Shown one piece after another: positions 42,730 through 51,266 of a stretch of DNA of 64,000 bases. A program made the translations under genes and the position numbers. The stretch comes from Streptomyces sp. R302 (GTDB lineage Bacteria; Actinomycetota; Actinomycetes; Streptomycetales; Streptomycetaceae), in contig NZ_JABBGE010000009.1 in assembly GCF_012927245.1 (NCBI RefSeq), positions 124,001 through 188,000 on the forward strand, read 5' to 3'. Within the stretch, counting starts at the first letter, position 1; each line of letters begins with the position of its first letter. Under the pieces are notes generated by a model. It ran no database searches and was not told the origin of the DNA. It saw only the letters and a list, made by a program, of their open reading frames with translations.

Positions 42730-43140
42730 ATGGACATCACCATTCACACCACCGCCCTGCCGCACGAGGACCCCGAGGCGTCCGTCGCCTTCTTCCGCGA
42801 CGTCCTCGGCTTCGAGGTCCGCAGCGACGTCGGCCAGGGGAAGATGCGCTGGATCACCGTCGGCCCCGCCGGTCAGCCCGACACCTCGATCCTCCTCGCG
42901 CCGCCGGCCGTCGACCCGGGGATCACGGAGGACGAGCGCCGCACCATCACGGAGATGATGGCGAAGGGCACGTACGGCTGGATCCTCCTCGCCACCCGCG
43001 ACCTCGACGCCGTCTTCGCGAAGGTCTCCGCGGGGGACACCGAGGTCGTGCAGGAGCCGACCGAGCAGCCGTACGGCGTCCGCGACTGCGCCTTCCGCGA
43101 CCCGGCGGGCAACCTGATCCGCATCCAGGAACTCCGCTGA
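42730..43140 (+). CDS. VOC-family protein (glyoxalase/bleomycin-resistance fold)
   Basis: The 136-residue protein has the paired beta-alpha-beta modules of the VOC superfamily: T-T-A-L-P-H-E-D-P-E-A-S-V-A-F-F-R-D-V-L-G-F-E-V-R, and C-terminal R-D-C-A-F-R-D-P-A-G-N-L-I-R-I-Q. An insert T-E-D-E-R-R-T-I-T-E-M-M-A-K-G-T-Y-G marks a common Streptomyces subgroup. No function assigned. A strong ribosome binding site is not seen; the upstream sequence CAACTACCGTCGGCCGT may give a short leader. Confidence 0.87.
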   Translation: MDITIHTTALPHEDPEASVAFFRDVLGFEVRSDVGQGKMRWITVGPAGQPDTSILLAPPAVDPGITEDERRTITEMMAKGTYGWILLATRDLDAVFAKVSAGDTEVVQEPTEQPYGVRDCAFRDPAGNLIRIQELR

Positions 43141-43291
43141 TGTGCCGCCCCGGCTGGGCGCAGGCCCGCACGGAGGCGGCGGCCCGCGCCGGCCGCGCGG
43201 ACACCCGGTCAGTTTCGGAGAAGCACCGGGAAACGCCCGAACCTAGCCTGGAAGAAGACCGGGAAAGCCGAGAAGAACGAGGGGACCGACC

Positions 43292-43768
43292 ATGACCACC
43301 AAGGCGACGAAGACCGCGAAGCCCGCCGAGCCCGCCACGCCCGCCAAGTCCCACGACGGCTTCACCGAGGACGAGCGGGCGGCGATGAAGGAGCGGGCGA
43401 AGGAGCTGAAGGCCGCCAAGGCCCGCGGCAAGGCCGCCGACGCCGAGGCCGACCTCCTCGCGAAGGTCGCCGAGATGACGGGCGACGACCGGGCGCTCGC
43501 CGAGGGCATCCACGCCCTGGTCAAGAAGGCCGCCCCCGAGCTCGCCGCCAAGACCTGGTACGGCATGCCCGCCTACGCCAAGGACGGCAAGGTCGTCCTC
43601 TTCTTCCAGAGCGCCGCCAAGTTCAAGGCCCGCTACGCCACCCTCGGCTTCAGCGACTCCGCCGCCCTCGACGAGGGCGACATGTGGCCCACCTCCTTCG
43701 CCCTCACCACCCTCACCCCCGAGGTCGAGGCCCGCATCGAGGCCCTGATCGAGCGGGCCGCCGCCTGA
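43292..43768 (+). CDS. DUF1801/YdhG-like protein
   Basis: The 158-residue protein has a Lys/Ala-rich charged N-terminal half and a C-terminal DUF1801 (frataxin-like YdhG/Fra) domain with P-E-L-A-A-K-T-W-Y-G-M-P-A-Y-A-K-D-G-K-V-V-L-F-F-Q and F-K-A-R-Y-A-T-L-G-F-S-D. Relatives may bind iron or act as small chaperone-like proteins, but this is weakly supported. The ATG at 43292 has GAGGGGA 6 bp upstream. Confidence 0.87.
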   Translation: MTTKATKTAKPAEPATPAKSHDGFTEDERAAMKERAKELKAAKARGKAADAEADLLAKVAEMTGDDRALAEGIHALVKKAAPELAAKTWYGMPAYAKDGKVVLFFQSAAKFKARYATLGFSDSAALDEGDMWPTSFALTTLTPEVEARIEALIERAAA

Positions 43769-43792
43769 CCCCTTGGCCCTCCGCCCCGCGGG

Positions 43793-44689
43793 TCAGGCCC
43801 GCATCCCCGCGCGGTGGTCCGGATAGCGGGGCGTCCAGCCGAGGTCGCGGGTGGCCTTGGCGTGGGAGACGCGGAGGCGGGTGTCGAGCATGAGGGAGCC
43901 CAGGTAGGGGACGGCGAGGCGCAGGAGGCGGCCGGGGAGGACGAGGCGGCGGCCGCCGCGGGCGGCGGAGAGCTCGCCCCAGGTCGACGGGCGGTCGTCG
44001 ACGATGTTGTACGCCTCGCCCGCGCGGCCCCGCTCGACGGCGGCCACGGTCGCCTCGGCCGCGTCCTCGACGTGCACCCACGACAGGGTGCCGCCGCCGC
44101 CCGTCGGGACCGGGAACGGGCGGGTGCCGGGCGTCGGGTCGAACCAGGTGCCGGGGCCGTAGAAGACGCCGTACCGCAGCGCCGTGCCGGCCACGTGGTC
44201 CGCGGCGAACAGCCGCTCCTCCGCCTCGACGAGGCCCGTGATCACATGGTCGGCGACCGTGCCGCCGCGCACCCCGAACGGGTCCTCCTCGGTGACGGGA
44301 CGGTCGCCGTGGTCGTGGTAGCCATAGCCCAGGACCAGCGACTGGGTGACGAAGCGGCCCGCCCCGAGCACGCCCGCCGCCTCCAGGAGGTGCGCGGTGC
44401 CGCGCTCCCGCAGCACGTTGCTGGGGTCGTCCGCGGTGAGCTTCAGCTTCGGCGCCTTGAGCGCGGTCAGCTGGTGGACGACCGCGTCGGCGGACAGCCC
44501 GTCGAGCGCCCGCAGCAGCCCCTCCCGGTCGAGCGCGTCGGCCCGCACGGGCGTCGCGCCCAGAGCGCGCACCGCCCCCGCGGAACCCTCCGAGCGGGCG
44601 AGGGCCAGCACCTCGTGCCCGTCCCGGACGAGGGCGCGGGTCAGCGGGCGGCCGATGGCGCCGGTGGCACCGGCGAGCAGGATCCTCAT
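43793..44689 (-). CDS. NAD-dependent epimerase/dehydratase (extended SDR)
   Basis: The 298-residue protein begins M-R-I-L-L-A-G-A-T-G-A-I-G-R-P-L, the Rossmann G-x-x-G-x-x-G motif, and has V-V-H-Q-L-T-A, F-V-T-Q-S-L-V-L-G-Y-G-Y and W-V-H-V-E-D-A-A. The usual Y-x-x-x-K pair is not obvious, as in atypical SDRs, so catalysis is uncertain. The ATG at 44689 has GGAGG 7 bp upstream. Convergent with the DUF1801 gene. Confidence 0.88.
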   Translation of the reverse strand: MRILLAGATGAIGRPLTRALVRDGHEVLALARSEGSAGAVRALGATPVRADALDREGLLRALDGLSADAVVHQLTALKAPKLKLTADDPSNVLRERGTAHLLEAAGVLGAGRFVTQSLVLGYGYHDHGDRPVTEEDPFGVRGGTVADHVITGLVEAEERLFAADHVAGTALRYGVFYGPGTWFDPTPGTRPFPVPTGGGGTLSWVHVEDAAEATVAAVERGRAGEAYNIVDDRPSTWGELSAARGGRRLVLPGRLLRLAVPYLGSLMLDTRLRVSHAKATRDLGWTPRYPDHRAGMRA

Positions 44690-44927
44690 GGTCAACCTCC
44701 AGATGGCTACACCCTCATGACCGGCGAGCCCCGCCGTTCGTGACAGCCGCGAGGGTCCGGCGGAGTGATCCGGATCGCACCTGACCGAGAACAGCACCCC
44801 CGTGGAGACCGTCTCCGAGCCCGTCGGCCGGGCGGCCGGAGGCCGGAACCGACCACCGCCGGACCACCGCGGAGGCGTCCCTGACGGTGTCAGGAAGCGC
44901 CCTCGGGACGAGCCCGCCGATGGCTGC

Positions 44928-45569
44928 CTATCCCGTGTACTGGCGGCATTCGCCGGTGAAGACGGTGGCGAGTTCGGCGTCGAGCAGGGGGGACACGAAC
45001 CGGGCCACGGGCACCTCCGCGCTCCCCTCCGGCTCGCGGTAGACCTGAAGCGCGAGCCCCTCCATCACGGCGGCGAGGCGCACGGCGGCGGGCAGCGGAT
45101 CCAGGTGCTCGTCGACCTCGCCGCACTCCTTGCCGTTGTGGACCGCCCGGGCGATGTCCTCGCGCAGCTTCCGGGCGGTCTCGGTGTCGACCTCGGCGAG
45201 AGCGGGGGAGTCGAGGGCGCGGCCGGCGAACGCGCGGGCCACGCGGTACTCGGCGCGGCGGGCCTCGTCCAGCGGGATGTACTCGGTCATCACCTCCGCC
45301 ATGACCCGTGCGATGGGCCGCTTGTGCGCGACGCCGTCCTTGATCCGCTCCTCGGCCCGTGCGCGGATGCGGGCCGAGACCTCGCGGAAGGCGTGGAGCA
45401 GCATCTCGTCCTTGGTGCGGAAGTAGTGCTGCACCAGGCCCACGGACATGCCCGCGGTGGCGGCCGTACGCGCGACGGTGACGGCGTCGAGCCCGTGCTC
45501 GGAGATCAACCGGCTGACGGCGTCGGCGATCTGACGGCGGCGTTGTTCGTGGTCGGCGGTTCGCGGCAC
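44928..45569 (-). CDS. TetR/AcrR-family repressor
   Basis: This 213-residue regulator has an N-terminal HTH (R-R-R-Q-I-A-D-A-V-S-R-L-I-S-E-H-G-L-D-A-V-T-V; G-M-S-V-G-L-V-Q-H-Y-F-R-T-K-D-E-M-L) and a helical ligand domain. The start is GTG. It is divergent from the serine hydrolase gene, and the intervening region has strong TACGGTTA dyads, so I infer it represses the hydrolase and itself. The ligand is unknown. Confidence 0.93.
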   Translation of the reverse strand: MPRTADHEQRRRQIADAVSRLISEHGLDAVTVARTAATAGMSVGLVQHYFRTKDEMLLHAFREVSARIRARAEERIKDGVAHKRPIARVMAEVMTEYIPLDEARRAEYRVARAFAGRALDSPALAEVDTETARKLREDIARAVHNGKECGEVDEHLDPLPAAVRLAAVMEGLALQVYREPEGSAEVPVARFVSPLLDAELATVFTGECRQYTG

Positions 45570-45576
45570 TTGATGA

Positions 45577-45619
45577 CCGTACCAGCGTACGGTTATAACC
45601 GTATATCCATACGGTTATG
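45577..45619. promoter_or_regulatory. TetR operator cluster between tetR-like and serine hydrolase genes
   Basis: The perfect 16-bp palindrome TACGGTTATAACCGTA is at 45588-45603. ACCGTAC/GTACGGT arms flank its left half (45577-45593), and another half site (ATACGGTTAT) lies at 45610-45619. Repeated half sites in a divergent promoter region are typical of cooperative TetR binding. Confidence 0.85.
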
Positions 45620-45649
45620 GGTCCGTCCTCCTCGAAGGAAGGGGTCCTT

Positions 45650-47185
45650 GTGCCCCAGCTGCTCCGACGTGCCGCCGCGGCGGCGACCGCCCTCGTTCTC
45701 CTCCTGCTTCCCTCGGGCGAGGCCGCGGCAGCGCCACGGCCACCCGTCCCGTCCGACCGCTTCACCGCGATGGACACCTATGTGCGTGAGCGCATGGAGG
45801 CCACCCGCACCCCCGGGCTCGCCTACGCCGTGGTCGGCCGCGAAGGGATCGTCCATTCCCGTACCTGGGGCACCGACGGCCACGGCGAACAGGTCACCGG
45901 AACAACGCCGTTCCTCTGGGGCTCCGTCGCCAAGCCGATCGCCGCGAGCGCCGTGATGACGCTCGTACAGGACGGACGACTCCGCCTCGACGACCGGGTC
46001 GCCGACCACCTGCCGGCCTTCCGCTTCGGCGGCACCGGCCACGCCGCCCGGGTCACGGTCCGCCATCTTCTCCAGCAGACGGCGGGCGTCCCGGAGTCCG
46101 CGACCTTCGAGGTCGCGGACTGCTTCGACGCCGACTGCCCGGACGCGACCGCGCGGGTCGCCGCGCTGAACGGCGTACGTCCGCTCGGTCCGCCAGGCAC
46201 CGCGTACGCCTACAGCAGCGCCAACTACCTCGTCCTGGCCGCCGTGGTCGAGTCCGTGACGGGCCGGTCCTTCGCCGATCACCTCCGGGACAGCGTCCTG
46301 CGCCCGGCCGGCATGGACGGGGCGATCGCCGACCGGGCGTCCGCCCGCGCGCGGAACCTTCCGCCCGGCCACCAGCTCCTGTGGGGCGTGCCGTCGGCGA
46401 TCGCCGACGGCGTGGACGACGACGGCGCCGCCTACGGCTACACCGGCGGCGACCTGAACGACCTCGCCGCCTTCGCCTCCCTCCAACTCCGGTCGGGGAG
46501 GACGGCCGACGGCACGACGGTCCTCACCCCCGAGTCCGTCCGCCTCATGCGGGGAACCGGCCGCCTCCATCCGTCCGGCGAAGACACCGGATACGGGCTC
46601 GGCTGGCGCGTCGGCGGCCTGGAGGCCCCGCTCGACACCGCGATCTGGCACACCGGCGCCACCCCCGGCTACTCGGCCGCGCTCTTCCTCCTGCCGGAGC
46701 GGAACCTCGCCCTCGTCGTCCAGCAGAACCTTCACGGCCTCCTCCACGACGGCAGCGTCATGCAGGTCGGCTTCGGCGCGGCCCGCATCCTCGCCGGTGG
46801 CGCCGCTCCCGCCGGAGCCCCCTCCGCCGCGACCTACCACGCCACGGTCTGGGGCCTCACCGCCCTCGCCCTCGTCCTCCTCGCGGAGACCGTCCCTTCG
46901 GGCCGCCTGCTCCGCCGCCGGCCCGCCCGCCGCCGCATCGCCCCCACCGCCCTGTGGTGCCTGGCCGGCGGCCTGCCCTGGATCGTCATGGCGGCTGCCT
47001 GCGCCCTCATCGGCCCCAGGGCGCTGTGGGCCTGGACGCCCGACGCCTTCCTCGCCCTGTGCGCGGCAGTCGCCGCCGGGACCGCCGTCATCGTCCTGCG
47101 GCTCGCGGCCGCGTACGGGACCCGGCCCGCGCGGTGGAGGCGGCAGCGACGACGAGCCGGCCGTCCCCGGGGAACCGCCCTGTAG
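45650..47185 (+). CDS. serine hydrolase (beta-lactamase/PBP-like) with C-terminal membrane helices
   Basis: The 511-residue protein has a signal peptide and a class C beta-lactamase/DD-peptidase domain. Active-site motifs are S-V-A-K (S-x-x-K within G-S-V-A-K-P), Y-S-S-A-N (Y-x-N) and H-T-G-A-T-P-G-Y. Three membrane helices follow at the C-terminus (residues ~390-500), fixing it in the membrane. It could hydrolyse peptides or beta-lactams in the cell wall. The GTG at 45650 (GAAGGAAGGGG upstream) was preferred to the ATG at 45617, which lies inside an operator half site. Confidence 0.88.
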   Translation: MPQLLRRAAAAATALVLLLLPSGEAAAAPRPPVPSDRFTAMDTYVRERMEATRTPGLAYAVVGREGIVHSRTWGTDGHGEQVTGTTPFLWGSVAKPIAASAVMTLVQDGRLRLDDRVADHLPAFRFGGTGHAARVTVRHLLQQTAGVPESATFEVADCFDADCPDATARVAALNGVRPLGPPGTAYAYSSANYLVLAAVVESVTGRSFADHLRDSVLRPAGMDGAIADRASARARNLPPGHQLLWGVPSAIADGVDDDGAAYGYTGGDLNDLAAFASLQLRSGRTADGTTVLTPESVRLMRGTGRLHPSGEDTGYGLGWRVGGLEAPLDTAIWHTGATPGYSAALFLLPERNLALVVQQNLHGLLHDGSVMQVGFGAARILAGGAAPAGAPSAATYHATVWGLTALALVLLAETVPSGRLLRRRPARRRIAPTALWCLAGGLPWIVMAAACALIGPRALWAWTPDAFLALCAAVAAGTAVIVLRLAAAYGTRPARWRRQRRRAGRPRGTAL

Positions 47186-47706
47186 GGCGTACGGCCGAAC
47201 CGGGCCCGACCGGCAGGATGACGGCGACCCCAGCGATGGCGACCGAGGAAGCACCCCTCCCCACCGACCGAGACCCTCTCCGCGAACGTCCCGCTCGCAC
47301 AACGGCCGACCGAGTAGGCCGGCGCACCCCGGAGAACCCGCCCACCAGCAGCGGCGCCGGTGCCGGTGCCGGTGCGCTCATCACGAAGCGCGGGGTGCAC
47401 GTGGTCGATCCGGGCGCGTATCTGTGCGGACGATGCGGCGAGTTGCCACGTGAGGTCGTGCGGACAGGGGTCAGGCCGGCCGCAGAGAATTCGCCGCCCT
47501 CGTCCCCGGGCCGCTCGCTCCCCAGCAGGTCGACCCTTGTCGACCGCCAGTGACCGCTGTTGACCGCCCCCTACTGGCGTGTTGTGGCACGGCGGATCGC
47601 CGGTCGGGGGTTCCCGGTCCACGGCCCCGCCGCCGTACGACCTTCTCGGCGCCGGTGGACTGGGGCCTGCCGGCGGATGAGGTCGCAACCGGGCGGCCCG
47701 CGCGTC
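47186..47706. other. gene-poor region with a copy of a dispersed 40-bp element
   Basis: No convincing gene is found in this 521-bp stretch. At 47548-47594 lies a segment (around ACCGCCCCCTACTGGCG and GTTGTGGCACGGCG) that nearly matches 61955-61994, next to the tRNA-like repeat at the far end of the window. It may mark an old integrative-element junction. The GC-rich remainder shows no clear repeats. Confidence 0.55.
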
Positions 47707-48045
47707 TCAAGCCTGATCGGGAGGCACGTCGGACTCGGCGGCGCGGCGGTACTCCGCGTTGATGCGACGGGCTTCTTCGAGCTGGTCCTCAAGGATGATG
47801 ATGCGGCAGGCGGCCTCGATGGGGGTTCCCTGGTCGACGAGTTCGCGGGCGCGGGCGGCGATGCGGAGCTGGTAGCGGGAGTAGCGGCGGTGGCCGCCCT
47901 CGGAGCGCAGCGGCGTGATCAGGCGGGCTTCGCCGATGGCGCGGAGGAAGCCCTGGGTGGCGCCGATCATCTCGGCGGCTCTGCCCATGGTGTAGGCGGG
48001 GTAGTCGTCGTCGTCGAAACGGTCGTACGAGTTGTCTGCTGTCAT
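47707..48045 (-). CDS. MerR-like helix-turn-helix regulator
   Basis: This 112-residue protein has a MerR-type winged helix: Y-T-M-G-R-A-A-E-M-I-G-A-T-Q-G-F-L-R-A-I-G-E-A-R-L-I-T-P-L-R-S-E-G-G-H-R-R-Y-S. A short helical tail follows, with I-I-I-L-E-D-Q-L-E-E-A-R-R. There is no effector domain, as in BldC-like or excisionase-like regulators. The ATG at 48045 is 5 bp after GGAGAGG. A perfect 34-bp palindrome lies 26 bp upstream. Relatives often sit beside cold-shock genes, as here. Confidence 0.85.
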   Translation of the reverse strand: MTADNSYDRFDDDDYPAYTMGRAAEMIGATQGFLRAIGEARLITPLRSEGGHRRYSRYQLRIAARARELVDQGTPIEAACRIIILEDQLEEARRINAEYRRAAESDVPPDQA

Positions 48046-48070
48046 TCGCACCTCTCCGTGAAACGCATAG

Positions 48071-48104
48071 AGGGCCCTGGTGCCAGTACTGGCACCAGGG
48101 CCCT
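48071..48104. terminator. perfect 34-bp palindrome (hairpin) upstream of the MerR-like gene
   Basis: Arms AGGGCCCTGGTGCCAG (48071-48086) and CTGGCACCAGGGCCCT (48089-48104) are perfect around TA. It resembles a terminator but is positioned in the 5' region of a leftward gene and not after any gene, so attenuation, protein binding or a relic terminator are open options. Confidence 0.6.
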
Positions 48105-48243
48105 GAAGGAACTACTACACCACCTGCCCGCCCTGATGAAACGCCGGCCTTCCGTGTCACCCCGCCCGGCGAAGGCCCCGGCTTCGGAACTTCATCCCCC
48201 ACTGTCCGGCGGGCGGGGAGAAGGGACTCGTAGGATCGCCCTC

Positions 48244-48600
48244 ATGTCGAAGATTGACGAGCTGCTTGTCTACGTCGCCCGGCTGGTGGAGTCCGGGCGG
48301 AGCAACCAGATGTCCCTGACCGTCGTCATCGGGGGCGCTGTCATCACGGGTCGGCTGGCACCCGAGGCGGTGTGGCGACAGCGGGTCTCGGAGGTCCTGG
48401 CGGACTCCGACCGGCTGGCCGAGTTCTCCGTCGCCTTCGCCGCCGAGGACAGGGACGAGCCGCCCACGCACCTGCACTTCCACATGGCCCGGATCCTCCA
48501 GGGCACGACGGCGATTCCGGAGACGGGAGGCATGTACCGCGTCTCGATCGCGGACGTCAGCGCCTGGACGATCGGCGACGTCACGTACTCCGATCACTGA
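48244..48600 (+). CDS. GvpU-like small protein
   Basis: The 118-residue soluble protein follows the layout of gas-vesicle accessory GvpU: a short N-terminal helix, beta strands L-T-V-V-I-G-G-A-V-I-T-G-R-L, an acidic middle, T-H-L-H-F-H-M-A-R-I-L-Q and S-I-A-D-V-S-A-W-T-I-G-D-V. No other gvp gene is in the window, so the role is uncertain. A clear terminator follows. Assignment rests on pattern similarity only. Confidence 0.6.
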   Translation: MSKIDELLVYVARLVESGRSNQMSLTVVIGGAVITGRLAPEAVWRQRVSEVLADSDRLAEFSVAFAAEDRDEPPTHLHFHMARILQGTTAIPETGGMYRVSIADVSAWTIGDVTYSDH

Positions 48601-48642
48601 CCTCGCGCGGAAGGACCCGCGGGGGCGTACGCGGATACGGAA

Positions 48643-48706
48643 GAGGGCCCGACCGGCAGGGCCGGCGCCGCCTGTGCGGCGTCGGCCGGGTGCCGGTCGG
48701 GCCCTC
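48643..48706. terminator. long bidirectional terminator hairpin
   Basis: Outer arms GAGGGCCCGACCGGCA (48643-48658) and TGCCGGTCGGGCCCTC (48691-48706) are perfect, and the interior can extend the stem with GCCGGCGCCGC/GCGGCGTCGGC. It lies between convergent genes. Confidence 0.85.
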
Positions 48707-48757
48707 GCGGCGCCCGGTCGTCGGTTCGTGTCGGCCCGTGGGCCGCGCGGACGGCGG

Positions 48758-49048
48758 TCAGGCCGCCGGGGCGCCGAGCGCCGCGGCGGAGTCCCGGAAG
48801 GGATCGGTGCTCCGAGGGAGGTCGCGGCAGGTGAAGCCGAGTTTGGTCATGGCGAGGACGACTTCACGGGCGGTGAAGTCGCGCCGGTCCTGTCGGGTGA
48901 TGACCTGGCCGACCTGCTTGACGGGATAGGTGCGGCGACCGATGATCACGGACTCGCCGGTGATCTCCTCGGGTTTGACGCCGCTCATGGAGTCCAGGAC
49001 GCCGGTCTTGGTGAGCTCGAAGGGGAAGCGGGCGATGACGCAGCGCAT
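48758..49048 (-). CDS. SCO5918-family small protein
   Basis: The 96-residue protein has M-R-C-V-I-A-R-F-P-F-E-L-T-K-T-G-V-L-D-S-M, S-V-I-I-G-R-R-T-Y-P-V-K-Q-V-G-Q-V-I-T-R-Q-D-R-R-D-F-T-A and A-M-T-K-L-G-F-T-C-R. I recognise it as the small protein conserved next to the DEAD-box helicase and cold-shock genes of Streptomyces (SCO5918 type). Function unknown; association suggests RNA or cold adaptation. It is downstream of the CBS gene on the same strand. Confidence 0.72.
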   Translation of the reverse strand: MRCVIARFPFELTKTGVLDSMSGVKPEEITGESVIIGRRTYPVKQVGQVITRQDRRDFTAREVVLAMTKLGFTCRDLPRSTDPFRDSAAALGAPAA

Positions 49049-49123
49049 GATGCCTCACAGAGAGAGGAAGAGGGGTGGTCTCGGCGGTGCGGGGTTCGGC
49101 GGGGAGCCGGGCCCGTCAGGGCG

Positions 49124-49444
49124 TCACAGGGGCCGCCGGGGGGAACGGCCGCCGTCGTCGGGGAGGTCGCGCAGCCGGAGCCGGTCCGTGTAGGCGGCGC
49201 TGTCGCGGACGGTGATGAGCTGGGTTCGGGTGACGAGGCCGGTGTGCTGATCGTCGTTGTCGCAGACGAGCAGGTGCCCGGTGCGGGCGCCGGCCATGAC
49301 GGCCAGGGCCACCTCCACGGTCATGTCGTCGCAGACCTGTGGTCCGGCGGTGTCCACGGCGTCGACGCCCATAGGACGTGCGGGGACGGGGCGGGACGGG
49401 CGGGACGGGCGGGGCGGGCGGGGCTGCGTCTGGACCGGCGTCAC
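49124..49444 (-). CDS. CBS-domain protein
   Basis: The 106-residue protein has a Pro/Arg-rich N-terminal tail and one CBS-like module: P-Q-V-C-D-D-M-T-V-E-V-A-L-A-V-M-A-G-A-R-T-G-H-L-L-V-C-D-N-D-D-Q-H-T-G-L-V-T-R. A full Bateman domain needs two CBS motifs, so it may dimerise. It overlaps the helicase stop by 4 bases (GTGA), indicating coupled translation. CBS modules often bind adenine nucleotides. Confidence 0.82.
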   Translation of the reverse strand: MTPVQTQPRPPRPSRPSRPVPARPMGVDAVDTAGPQVCDDMTVEVALAVMAGARTGHLLVCDNDDQHTGLVTRTQLITVRDSAAYTDRLRLRDLPDDGGRSPRRPL

Positions 49445-51003
49445 GATGTGCCTCCTGAGGGGATGGGGCGGCTTCCGGACGGGGCGGGGGCCGGGCCGCC
49501 GCGCCCGGCGGAACGCCGCACGCCCGAGTGCCGTGCCGTCGAGAGGGGAGCGCGTCGACCGCGGGGGGCGGCGCCCCGCCGGCTCCGCTGCTCGGCGGGC
49601 GGCGCCGTGATCGTCACCGGAACGCCGGAGGGGGTCCGCGCGCCGGTGATCCGGACCAGCGCGTCCTCGCCCGAGCGCACCGGGGTGGTCTCGGGCACGA
49701 TGCCCGCGGCCGCCATGAGGCGCACCATGCCGCGGCGCTGGCCGGCGGTGACCAGGGTGACGACACTGCCCGACGCGCCGGCCCGGGCGGTGCGGCCGCC
49801 GCGGTGGAGGTAGTCCTTGTGGTCGGCCGGCGGGTCCACGTTGACCACGAGGTCGAGCTGGTCGACGTGGATTCCGCGGGCCGCGACGTTCGTGGCGACC
49901 AGCACGGTGACGTGTCCGCTCTTGAACCAGGTCAGGGTGCGGGCGCGCTGCGGCTGCGACTTCCCGCCGTGCAGGGCGGCGGCCCGGATCCCGCGGCCGA
50001 GGAGGTCGTCGGTGAGACGGTCCACCGCGTGCTTGGTGTCCAAGAACATGATCACCCGGCCGTCCCGTGCCGCGATCTCCGCGGTCAGCCGCTGCTTGTC
50101 GGCGCCGTGCACGTGCAGGACGTGGTGCTTCATCGTCACGACCGCGCCCTGGGAGGGGTCCACGGAGTGGACGACGGGGTCGGTGAGGTAGCGCTGGACC
50201 AGGAGGTCGACGTTGCGGTCCAGCGTCGCGGAGAACAGCATCCGCTGGCCTCCGGACCGCACCTGGTCGAGGAGCTCGGTCACCTGGGGCATGAAGCCCA
50301 TGTCGGCCATCTGGTCGGCCTCGTCCAGGACGGTGACGGCGACCTGGTCGAGCCGGCAGTCGCCGCGGTCGATGAGGTCCTTGAGGCGGCCCGGGGTGGC
50401 CACGACGACTTCGGCGCCGTGGCGCAGGGCCTTCACCTGCCGGCCGATCGGCACTCCCCCGACGACGGTGGCCAGGCGCAGTTCCACCGCCCGGGCGTAG
50501 GGGGCGAGGGCGTCCGTGACCTGTTGGGCGAGTTCCCTGGTCGGGACCAGGACCAGGGCCAGAGGCCGCCGGGGCTCGGCCGGCTGTCCGGTCGTCCGGG
50601 CGAGCACGGCCAGGCCGAAGGCGAGCGTCTTGCCGGAGCCCGTCCGGCCGCGGCCCAGGACGTCACGGCCCGCCAGGGAGTTCGGCAGCGTCGCCCCCTG
50701 GATGGGGAACGGTACGGACACGCCCTGCGCGGCGAGCGCGGAGAGGAGACGACGGTCCAGAGCCAGGCCGGCGAAGTCGTCGACGGCCGGCAGCGCCGGA
50801 GCGATCGTCTCCGGCAGGGCGAACTCTCCCCGCGCGGTGGCCGGACGCCCGCCGTGCCCGGCCGGTCGGCTCGGACGTCCCGTTCGGTTCGCGCCGTGCG
50901 AAGCGGAACGACTGCCTCTTCCCGTTTCGGCGGAGGAGTCGTGCGCGGGGCCGCCCTTGCGGAGGTTGCGGGAGGAGCGGCCGTCCGTGCGTGTGGGGTT
51001 CAT
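49441..51003 (-). CDS. DEAD-box RNA helicase
   Basis: This 520-residue helicase has the DEAD-box motifs in order: Q-motif-like F-P-I-Q, Walker A G-R-T-G-S-G-K-T, P-T-R-E-L, T-P-G-R, D-E-A-D, S-A-T, and C-terminal motifs T-N-V-A-A-R-G-I and H-R-G-G-R-T-A-R-A-G. The N- and C-termini are Arg/Gly/Ser/Pro-rich disordered tails, suited to RNA binding. It likely unwinds RNA in the cold and during ribosome assembly. The 5' region (51004-51208) has two GCTCGAAATT direct repeats. Translationally coupled to the CBS gene. Confidence 0.95.
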   Translation of the reverse strand: MNPTRTDGRSSRNLRKGGPAHDSSAETGRGSRSASHGANRTGRPSRPAGHGGRPATARGEFALPETIAPALPAVDDFAGLALDRRLLSALAAQGVSVPFPIQGATLPNSLAGRDVLGRGRTGSGKTLAFGLAVLARTTGQPAEPRRPLALVLVPTRELAQQVTDALAPYARAVELRLATVVGGVPIGRQVKALRHGAEVVVATPGRLKDLIDRGDCRLDQVAVTVLDEADQMADMGFMPQVTELLDQVRSGGQRMLFSATLDRNVDLLVQRYLTDPVVHSVDPSQGAVVTMKHHVLHVHGADKQRLTAEIAARDGRVIMFLDTKHAVDRLTDDLLGRGIRAAALHGGKSQPQRARTLTWFKSGHVTVLVATNVAARGIHVDQLDLVVNVDPPADHKDYLHRGGRTARAGASGSVVTLVTAGQRRGMVRLMAAAGIVPETTPVRSGEDALVRITGARTPSGVPVTITAPPAEQRSRRGAAPRGRRAPLSTARHSGVRRSAGRGGPAPAPSGSRPIPSGGTS

Positions 51004-51208
51004 TCAGAACCTTCCTTGATGCGGCGCGCGGCGATGATTCCGGCAGCGAATGAAAGCGCTCGAAATTGCTCGAAATTGCCGGAACGGTCGAAGCGAAGAG
51101 GGAATCAGGCGATGCGGATCCAGTGGAAGGACGATTGATGCGGTGGGGTGGATCGGGTGGGGGCGGTGGCCGTGGTGCAGGGACGTGGGAAATCCCTGGG
51201 AAACGCAT

Positions 51209-51250
51209 GCAGCTGGGGCCCGCACCCCGAAGGATGCGGGCCCCAGCTGC
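51209..51250. terminator. terminator after the cold-shock gene
   Basis: Perfect 16-bp stem GCAGCTGGGGCCCGCA / TGCGGGCCCCAGCTGC with a 10-base loop sits 16 bp past the csp stop (leftward), between csp and the helicase gene. Confidence 0.85.
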
Positions 51251-51266
51251 GTACCACGCGTCAGCG

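Noticed and set aside
43140..43295. 51-codon ORF bridging the VOC gene stop and the DUF1801 gene start (TGATG on both sides)
   Set aside because: The predicted peptide is low-complexity and charged with no family features or RBS; it may be chance in GC-rich DNA, though a leader peptide is possible.
47219..47553. Possible + strand gene (Pro/Thr/Arg-rich, ending L-V-D-R-Q)
   Set aside because: No RBS, no hydrophobic or conserved motif, and composition resembles random high-GC sequence.
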